Assembly: GCA_045598325.1 (NCBI GenBank)
Contig: JAZLLT010000048.1
Coordinates: 1-10,274, forward strand
Reading direction: 5' to 3'
Origin: RUG14130 sp045598325
Lineage (GTDB): Bacteria; Bacillota; Clostridia; Christensenellales; Aristaeellaceae
DNA: 10,274 nucleotides
A model generated the notes under the pieces. That model was not told the DNA's origin, ran no database searches, and saw only the letters and a program-made list of their open reading frames with translations. The position numbers and the translations under genes were made by a program. Each line of letters starts with the position of its first letter. The stretch's first letter is position 1. This document shows positions 5,831-10,274 of this stretch, one piece after another.

Positions 5831-7759
5831 ATGACTTCCAGACTTCCCGCGCTTCCTCTGTTCACCACCGACCCGTATTTCTCCGTGTGGATGCCCGCGG
5901 ACAAACTCACGGACACCGACACCACCCACTGGTGCGGCATCACCCAGCCCGTCTACGGCACGCTGACCATCGACGGCACGCCCTTCCGCTTCATCGGAAC
6001 GGGGGACACGCCCGTCCTGCCCACAAAAAACATCGAAGTGACTCCCTGCACCACCTTCGCGACCTATGAAAATGAAGTTGTGCGCATGGTGCTTTCCTTC
6101 ACCACGCCTTTCCTGCCGGATGACCTCGACCGCCTGTCCACGCCTATCTGCCTCGTAAAAGCGGAACTGACCGCCCTTGACGGGAAGAAACACGATATCG
6201 GCTTTGAGTGGGCTTTCAGCGAGAAACTGGTCTATAACGGCCAGAGGAGACCGGAACTGGCGCTGTACGACATGAGCCGCGAAGGGCTCTCCGTCTCCGC
6301 CCTCGGCCGCATCGAGCAGAAGATCCTCTGTCACTCCGGCGACGGCATCACCATCGACTGGGGCTATCTCTACACGGCGGGGGAGGGCGCCGAAACCCGT
6401 CAGGAGAAGGGGACCATGAAACTGACCGCGGGCCTCACGCTTGACGGAAATGCGTCATACAAACTCCTCGTGGGTTATGACGACATCGCTTCCATCCTGT
6501 ATTTCGGCTTGCCCTGCAGAAGTTGGTACGCGAGAAACGGCAAGAATTTCGTGGACGCGCTGACCGAAACCTATGCGCAATTTGACGGGATCCTTGAAAA
6601 GTGCGCCGCCTTCGATAAAGCCGTGACGGAGAAAGCCGTGAGCATCGGGGGAGAGGACTACGCTTACCTCATTTCCGCCGTCTGGCGTCACACTTTCGCC
6701 GCGCACAAACTCATTGCGGACGGCAAGGGCAACCCCGTGCTGCTCTCCAAGGAAAACAACAGTAACGGCTGCATCGGTACCGTGGATGTGAGTTATCCCT
6801 CCACGCCCATCTTCCTGTACTTCTGCCCGGAACTGGTCAACGCCCTGTGCCGCCCCGTGCTGGAGTTTGCCAACATGCCCATCTGGAAGCACTACGACTT
6901 TGCACCCCATGATGTGGGACGCTATCCCATCGTGAACGGTCAGGTCTACAGCATGTTCGGTCAGTACAATGTGGGCCGCAAGGAAGCCCACCAGCCGCCC
7001 TTCTATCTTATGAGCGGTGACACCGAGGTGTACGATTTCCGCTATCAGATGCCCGTGGAAGAGTGCGGAAACATGCTCATCATGCTCTATACCGCCATCC
7101 ACTTCGGCGCGTCCAAAGAGCTTGCCGCGCAGTATCTGCCTACCTGCCGCAAGTGGGTCAAGTATCTGCTGGACTTCGGCGAGGATCCCGGCAACCAACT
7201 CTGCACGGACGACTTCGCGGGGCATCTTGCCCGCAACATCAACCTGTCTGCCAAAGCCGTGGTGGGCGTCGCCTGCTTCGGGCGCCTGCTCGATGTGCTG
7301 GGCGAGGATGGCAGTGAATACATCGCGCTTTCAAAGAAACTCGCGGAGAGTTGGCTTTCCCGCGCCAAAGCCGACAAGGGCACCTACCTTACCTTTGACA
7401 GGACCGGCTGGAGCATGAAGTACAACCTTGCTTGGGACAAGGTACTGGGCCTCAAACTCCTTCCGGAGGACTTCTACCGCGAGGAGACCAAATCCTACCT
7501 GCCCCGCATGAACCGCTACGGACTGCCCCTCGACAGCCGCTCCGCCTATACCAAGAGTGACTGGATGGTCTGGTGCGCGTCCATGGATCCGGACGGGGAT
7601 GTGAGCAAGAAGATCTACAAGTGTCTTGCGGATTTTCTCAGGGAAACCACGGACCGCGTGGCTTTCTCCGACTGGTTCTACACCGACGCGGGCGTGCATG
7701 TGGAGTTCATCGCGCGCAGCGTGCAGGGTGGCTTGTTCATGCCGTTCCTTTCCAGATAA
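5831..7759 (+). CDS. Glutaminase A (GtaA/DUF4965)-family protein, probably cytoplasmic
   Basis: 642 residues. It matches the family of fungal glutaminase A and its many bacterial relatives (domains named DUF4964, DUF5127, DUF4965 and DUF1793 in different releases). N-terminal part: PLFTTDPYFSVW (9-20) and THWCGITQPVYGTLTIDG (32-49). Helical C-terminal part, probably an alpha-toroid: SKENNSNGCIGTVDV (306-320), FAPHDVGRYP (357-366), MPVEECGNM (407-415), CTDDFAGHLARN (458-469), TKSDWMVW (574-581) and SDWFYTDAG (613-621), with conserved acidic residues near the presumed active site. Fungal GtaA is secreted and hydrolyses glutamine to glutamate; this protein starts without a signal peptide and has no membrane segment, so it likely acts inside the cell. 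Whether it cleaves glutamine or another substrate is unknown. The start follows AAGGAGGAG (5818-5826). Flanking terminators make it a single-gene unit or a read-through tail of the operon. Its codon choice looks less biased than that of its neighbours. Confidence 0.85.
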   Translation: MTSRLPALPLFTTDPYFSVWMPADKLTDTDTTHWCGITQPVYGTLTIDGTPFRFIGTGDTPVLPTKNIEVTPCTTFATYENEVVRMVLSFTTPFLPDDLDRLSTPICLVKAELTALDGKKHDIGFEWAFSEKLVYNGQRRPELALYDMSREGLSVSALGRIEQKILCHSGDGITIDWGYLYTAGEGAETRQEKGTMKLTAGLTLDGNASYKLLVGYDDIASILYFGLPCRSWYARNGKNFVDALTETYAQFDGILEKCAAFDKAVTEKAVSIGGEDYAYLISAVWRHTFAAHKLIADGKGNPVLLSKENNSNGCIGTVDVSYPSTPIFLYFCPELVNALCRPVLEFANMPIWKHYDFAPHDVGRYPIVNGQVYSMFGQYNVGRKEAHQPPFYLMSGDTEVYDFRYQMPVEECGNMLIMLYTAIHFGASKELAAQYLPTCRKWVKYLLDFGEDPGNQLCTDDFAGHLARNINLSAKAVVGVACFGRLLDVLGEDGSEYIALSKKLAESWLSRAKADKGTYLTFDRTGWSMKYNLAWDKVLGLKLLPEDFYREETKSYLPRMNRYGLPLDSRSAYTKSDWMVWCASMDPDGDVSKKIYKCLADFLRETTDRVAFSDWFYTDAGVHVEFIARSVQGGLFMPFLSR

Positions 7760-7763
7760 GACT

Positions 7764-7796
7764 ATGCTCCGCCGCGGTTTGCGGCGGAGCATTTTT
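7764..7796 (+). terminator. Intrinsic terminator after the glutaminase-family gene
   Basis: A perfect 12-bp GC-rich stem (7764-7775 with 7781-7792) with a GGTTT loop is followed by TTTTT (7792-7796). It starts 5 bases after the stop codon. It should insulate the next gene well. Confidence 0.95.
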
Positions 7797-7801
7797 CTTC
7801 G

Positions 7802-7829
7802 TTGATTTACTGTAAAATAGGCATAAAAT
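7802..7829 (+). promoter_or_regulatory. Possible weak upstream promoter for the EF-G-like gene
   Basis: TTGATT (7802-7807) and TAAAAT (7824-7829) are spaced 16 bases apart in AT-rich DNA. If used, its transcript would contain the 7861-7875 dyad and the T run behind it. Matches by chance are common in such AT-rich sequence. Confidence 0.3.
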
Positions 7830-7860
7830 CCGCAAAAAATGTTCAGTTAATGAAATTTCC

Positions 7861-7875
7861 GCTTGCAATGCAAGC
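7861..7875. promoter_or_regulatory. Perfect 15-bp dyad overlapping the -35 box (possible operator)
   Basis: GCTTGCAATGCAAGC is a perfect inverted repeat with 7-bp arms and one central base. It covers the whole -35 box of the main promoter, where a bound regulator would block RNA polymerase. As RNA it could instead form a 6-bp hairpin with an AAT loop followed by ATTTTTT, a weak terminator-like shape. Which role applies, if any, is not decidable from sequence. Confidence 0.45.
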
Positions 7876-7892
7876 ATTTTTTATGATATAAT
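7863..7892 (+). promoter_or_regulatory. Main promoter of the EF-G-like gene (extended -10)
   Basis: TTGCAA (7863-7868), an 18-base spacer and a consensus TATAAT (7887-7892) preceded by TGA, which makes an extended -10. Transcription should begin near 7899, giving a leader of nearly 50 bases that ends in GGGGAG (7935-7940), 6 bases before the ATG. Confidence 0.75.
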
Positions 7893-7920
7893 TCCTGCAG
7901 TATGTGCTATGCATATCATA
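7882..7920. repeat. Inverted repeat spanning the -10 box and the leader
   Basis: TATGATAT (7882-7889) and its exact reverse complement ATATCATA (7913-7920) are separated by 23 bases. One arm overlaps the -10 box and the other lies in the early transcribed region. Both arms are AT-rich, so chance is possible; two half-sites of a regulator are another reading. Confidence 0.4.
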
Positions 7921-7946
7921 TTGACTATATATAAGGGGAGAAGCAA

Positions 7947-10028
7947 ATGAAGGACTATCAGACTCAGAATATCCGCAATGTTGCCGTACTTGGTCACGGC
8001 GGCGAGGGCAAGACCACCCTCGTCGAGGCTCTGCTTTACACCACCGGCGCGATCGACCGCCAGGGCAAGGTAGAAAACGGCACAGCCACTACCGACTACG
8101 ATTCCGAAGAGAAACGCAGGCAGATTTCCATCTCTGCGGCGCTGGCTCCCGTGGAGTACAAGGATACCAAGATCAATCTGATCGATGTTCCCGGCTTCTT
8201 TGATTTTGCCGGCGAAATGATGGGTCCTCTCGCCATCTGCGAAGGCGCTCTCATCACCGTGGGCGCGGTCGGCGGACTGGATGTCGGCGCTGAAAAGGCG
8301 TGGGCACAGTGCGACAAGAACCACACCCCCAGAATGATCGTCATCAACAATATGAGCCGTGAAAACGCAAACTTCGAAAAGGCTCTGGGCACCGTCACCG
8401 CGAAGTACGGCACCCATATCGCTCCCATCGAGGTCCCCATCGTCGAGGGCGGTCAGTTCACCGGCGTTGTGTGCGTGCTTGAGAACAAGGCGTACACCGG
8501 CGAAGGCAAAACCCTGAAGGAGATCCCTATCCCCGCCTCTCTGTCCGACGAAGTCGAATCCGCCCGTGAAGCCATCATGGAAGCAGCGGCCGGTGCTGAT
8601 GAAGAACTGATGGAGAAATTCTTCGAGGAAATGGAACTCTCTCCCGAAGACACCATGCTGGGTCTGCGCAAAGGTATCGCGGACGGCAGCGTTGTGCCCG
8701 TCATGTGCTGCGATTCTCTGACCCGCGTGGGTCTTGGCAAACTGCTGGACAACATCGTTGACCTGCTGCCTTCTCCCGCCGACCGCGTCATCGAGGGCAT
8801 CAACCCCAAGACCGGCGACAAAGAGCCCCGCACCTGCTCTGTCGACCAGCCCTTCTCCGCTCAGGTCTTCAAGACTCTGGCCGATAAGTTCGTCGGCAAA
8901 CTGTCCCTGCTCAAAATCAATTCCGGCGTTCTGACCGGCGATATGACCATCTACAACACCAACGCCGACAAGACCGAAAAGCCCGGCACCATCTACTGGA
9001 TGCTCGGTGAGAAGACCAACGCGATGCCCAAGGCCGTCGCCGGCGACATCTGCGCTCTGGCTAAACTCGCTTCTGTCTCCACCGGCAATACTCTTTGCGA
9101 CGCCAACGCGCCCGTGAAGTACGCTGACATCGTGTTCCCCGCTCCCTGCATCTCTATGGCTGTCTACGCCAAGAAGAGCGGCGAGGAAGACAAGATCTTC
9201 TCCGGCCTCAACCGCCTCATGGAAGAAGATCCCACCATCACCATCACCAAGAATGTTGAGACCACCGAGTCCCTCATCAACGGTCTGGGCGAGACCCACA
9301 TCGATGTCGTTGCCAAGAAACTGGCTTCCAAGTTCGGTGTTGAATGCGTGCTGCAGGATCCCAAGATCCCCTACCGCGAGACCATCCGCAAGAAGGTCGA
9401 TGTGCGCGGCCGCCACAAGAAGCAGTCCGGCGGACACGGCCAGTTCGGTGATGTCGTCATCGAGTTCCGTCCCAATGACGATCCTACCGTGACCGATTTC
9501 ATTTTCGAAGATGCTGTTGTCGGCGGCGTTGTACCCCGCAACTTCATCCCCGCCGTTGAAAAGGGTCTGCGCGAGAACATCGTGAAGGGCGTTCTGGCAG
9601 GCTTCCCCGTTGTCGGTCTTACCGCGAAACTGCACGACGGTTCCTATCACCCCGTTGACTCTTCCGAAATGGCTTTCAAGACTGCTGCCCGTCTCGCGTT
9701 CAAGCAGTTGGATCAGGCTTCTCCCGTGCTCCTCGAGCCCATCATGCATGTCGAAGTGTTCGTGCCCGACGAGTACATGGGCGACATCATCGGCGACATC
9801 AACAAGCGCCGCGGCCGCGTGCTCGGTATGGACCCCGTTGACGGACAGCAGTGCGTCACCGCCGAAGTGCCTCAGAGCGAAATGTTCAAGTACGCCACCG
9901 ACCTGCGTTCCATGACCCAGTCCCGCGGCTCCTTCACCATGGAGTTTGTCCGTTACGAAGAAGTTCCCGCTCAGGACGCCAAGAAGATCATCGAGAGCGC
10001 CAAGAAGGACGACGACGAGGAAGAATAA
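7947..10028 (+). CDS. EF-G-like translational GTPase paralogue
   Basis: 693 residues, the length of elongation factor G, with the full order of domains: G domain with inserted G' region (1-278), domain II (about 300-390), III (about 400-475), IV (about 480-600) and V (about 600-672), plus an acidic tail KKDDDEEE. Domains III-V carry clear EF-G signatures: GETHIDVVAKKL (448-459), RGRHKKQSGGHGQFGDV (487-503), HPVDSSEMAFKTAA (568-581), GDIIGDINKRRGRVLGMDP (612-630). The P loop GHGGEGKTT (16-24) is intact and is of the EF-G2/FusA2 type rather than AHIDAGKTT. Other G motifs are altered: G3 is DVPGFFDF with Phe84 where EF-G has the catalytic His, and G4 is NNMS (134-137) instead of NKxD. Switch I reads RRQISIS rather than RGITI. 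It is therefore unlikely to be the housekeeping EF-G; a role in ribosome rescue, recycling or stress, or a ribosome-protection-like role, is possible. Codon use is strongly biased, which suggests high expression. Confidence 0.88.
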   Translation: MKDYQTQNIRNVAVLGHGGEGKTTLVEALLYTTGAIDRQGKVENGTATTDYDSEEKRRQISISAALAPVEYKDTKINLIDVPGFFDFAGEMMGPLAICEGALITVGAVGGLDVGAEKAWAQCDKNHTPRMIVINNMSRENANFEKALGTVTAKYGTHIAPIEVPIVEGGQFTGVVCVLENKAYTGEGKTLKEIPIPASLSDEVESAREAIMEAAAGADEELMEKFFEEMELSPEDTMLGLRKGIADGSVVPVMCCDSLTRVGLGKLLDNIVDLLPSPADRVIEGINPKTGDKEPRTCSVDQPFSAQVFKTLADKFVGKLSLLKINSGVLTGDMTIYNTNADKTEKPGTIYWMLGEKTNAMPKAVAGDICALAKLASVSTGNTLCDANAPVKYADIVFPAPCISMAVYAKKSGEEDKIFSGLNRLMEEDPTITITKNVETTESLINGLGETHIDVVAKKLASKFGVECVLQDPKIPYRETIRKKVDVRGRHKKQSGGHGQFGDVVIEFRPNDDPTVTDFIFEDAVVGGVVPRNFIPAVEKGLRENIVKGVLAGFPVVGLTAKLHDGSYHPVDSSEMAFKTAARLAFKQLDQASPVLLEPIMHVEVFVPDEYMGDIIGDINKRRGRVLGMDPVDGQQCVTAEVPQSEMFKYATDLRSMTQSRGSFTMEFVRYEEVPAQDAKKIIESAKKDDDEEE

Positions 10029-10042
10029 TCCTCACCTTTATC

Positions 10043-10071
10043 AAGGGGTATCCTGCGGGATGCCCCTTTTT
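10043..10071 (+). terminator. Intrinsic terminator after the EF-G-like gene
   Basis: An 11-bp stem (10043-10053 with 10058-10068, one G-U pair) with a TGCG loop ends in TTTTT (10067-10071), 14 bases after the stop codon. Confidence 0.9.
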
Positions 10072-10089
10072 CATTCCGAAATTTATACG

Positions 10090-10105
10090 CGGGAGAATGC
10101 TCCCG
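10090..10105 (+). repeat. Small hairpin touching the ribosome binding site of the MATE gene
   Basis: CGGGAGAATGCTCCCG forms a 6-bp GC-rich stem with an AATG loop. Its last base is the first G of GGAAGG (10105-10110), the likely ribosome binding site. It has no T run, so it is not a terminator. It might tune translation of the downstream gene. Confidence 0.5.
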
Positions 10106-10115
10106 GAAGGAATGT

Positions 10116-10274
10116 ATGGAAAAGAATAAATACGAGATCGATATGCTGCACGGCCCGCTCTGGGGCAAGATCATCAAGTATACGATTCCGATCATGCTCT
10201 CCGGCATCCTGCAGCTGTTCTATAACGCGGCGGACAATATCGTTGTGGGCAATTTCGCCGCGCAGAAGGAAGCC
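10116..10274 (+). CDS. MATE-family multidrug efflux transporter, N-terminal part
   Basis: 53 residues up to the window end, in an open frame; the gene continues beyond. The sequence reads MEKNKYEIDMLHGPLWGKII, then KYTIPIMLSGILQLFYNAAD and NIVVGNFA. This is the typical MATE N terminus: a short cytoplasmic lead with ML-GP-W/F, then the first membrane helix with P-MLSGILQL-YNAADNIVVG. Such inner-membrane transporters exchange Na+ or H+ for drugs or metabolites; the substrate cannot be read from this part. GGAAGG lies 5 bases before the ATG. No convincing promoter was found between the preceding terminator and the start, so expression may depend on read-through or a non-consensus promoter. Confidence 0.88.
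   Translation, partial: MEKNKYEIDMLHGPLWGKIIKYTIPIMLSGILQLFYNAADNIVVGNFAAQKEA

Noticed and set aside
5776..6069. + strand frame starting in the operon terminator and overlapping the glutaminase-family start
   Set aside because: Its start is inside the terminator region without a ribosome binding site, and the translation is His/Arg-rich shadow sequence of the real gene.
7881..9749. Antisense open frame of 622 residues opposite the EF-G-like gene
   Set aside because: Same cause: Gly/Asp/Ala/His-rich translation, no recognisable domain, and it would run through the + strand promoter and the coding region of a well-supported gene.
7947..10028. Tetracycline ribosomal protection protein (Tet(M)-like)
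   Set aside because: Domain IV carries the EF-G-type RGRHKKQSGGHGQFGDV motif and the overall sequence resembles EF-G2-type paralogues; nothing specific to Tet proteins is visible. A distant functional similarity cannot be excluded.
9851..10129. + strand frame overlapping the end of the EF-G-like gene and its terminator
   Set aside because: It lies out of frame in a confident gene, crosses a strong terminator, and its translation is Arg/Ser-rich without family resemblance.

Overview
The window looks like a chromosomal segment of an anaerobic member of the Clostridia (Bacillota), probably a gut-type Oscillospirales or Christensenellales relative. The evidence is a biotin-dependent sodium-pumping decarboxylase operon, strong AGGAGG-type ribosome binding sites, short hairpin terminators with T runs, a GC-rich coding sequence with AT-rich intergenic gaps, and an EF-G-like paralogue. 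This placement is inferred from gene content and style, not from a marker gene. All recognised genes lie on the + strand. I see no mobile element, CRISPR array, tRNA or rRNA.

Layout: 1-429 is the 3' end of a YtqB/MnmM-type SAM-dependent methyltransferase. A 130-bp gap carries a candidate promoter. 560-5768 is a tight five-gene operon: a CoA-ester carboxyltransferase (MmdA-like but divergent), an OadG-like small membrane subunit, a free-standing biotin carrier protein, the OadB/MmdB-type membrane decarboxylase and Na+ pump, and an OadA/5S-type oxaloacetate/pyruvate carboxyltransferase without its own biotin domain. A hairpin terminator follows. 5831-7759 encodes a 642-residue member of the glutaminase A (GtaA/DUF4965-type) family without a signal peptide, followed by a strong terminator. 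A 187-bp intergenic region then holds one good promoter, one weaker one and two dyad symmetries. 7947-10028 encodes an EF-G-like GTPase paralogue with several altered G motifs, followed by a terminator. 10116 to the window end is the start of a MATE-family multidrug transporter.

How the genes may work together: the biotin carrier would take a carboxyl group from one of two carboxyltransferases, a CoA-ester type and a keto-acid (oxaloacetate) type. It would carry the group to the OadB-like membrane subunit, which releases CO2 and exports Na+. Because both carboxyltransferases sit in one operon with a single carrier, the complex could also move carboxyl groups between a CoA ester and pyruvate, like the 12S/5S/1.3S transcarboxylase of propionibacteria, but with a sodium pump attached. 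This combination, the divergent active site of the CoA-type subunit, and the EF-G paralogue with a degenerate guanine-specificity motif are the most interesting points. The other genes are ordinary or have no visible functional link to the operon.
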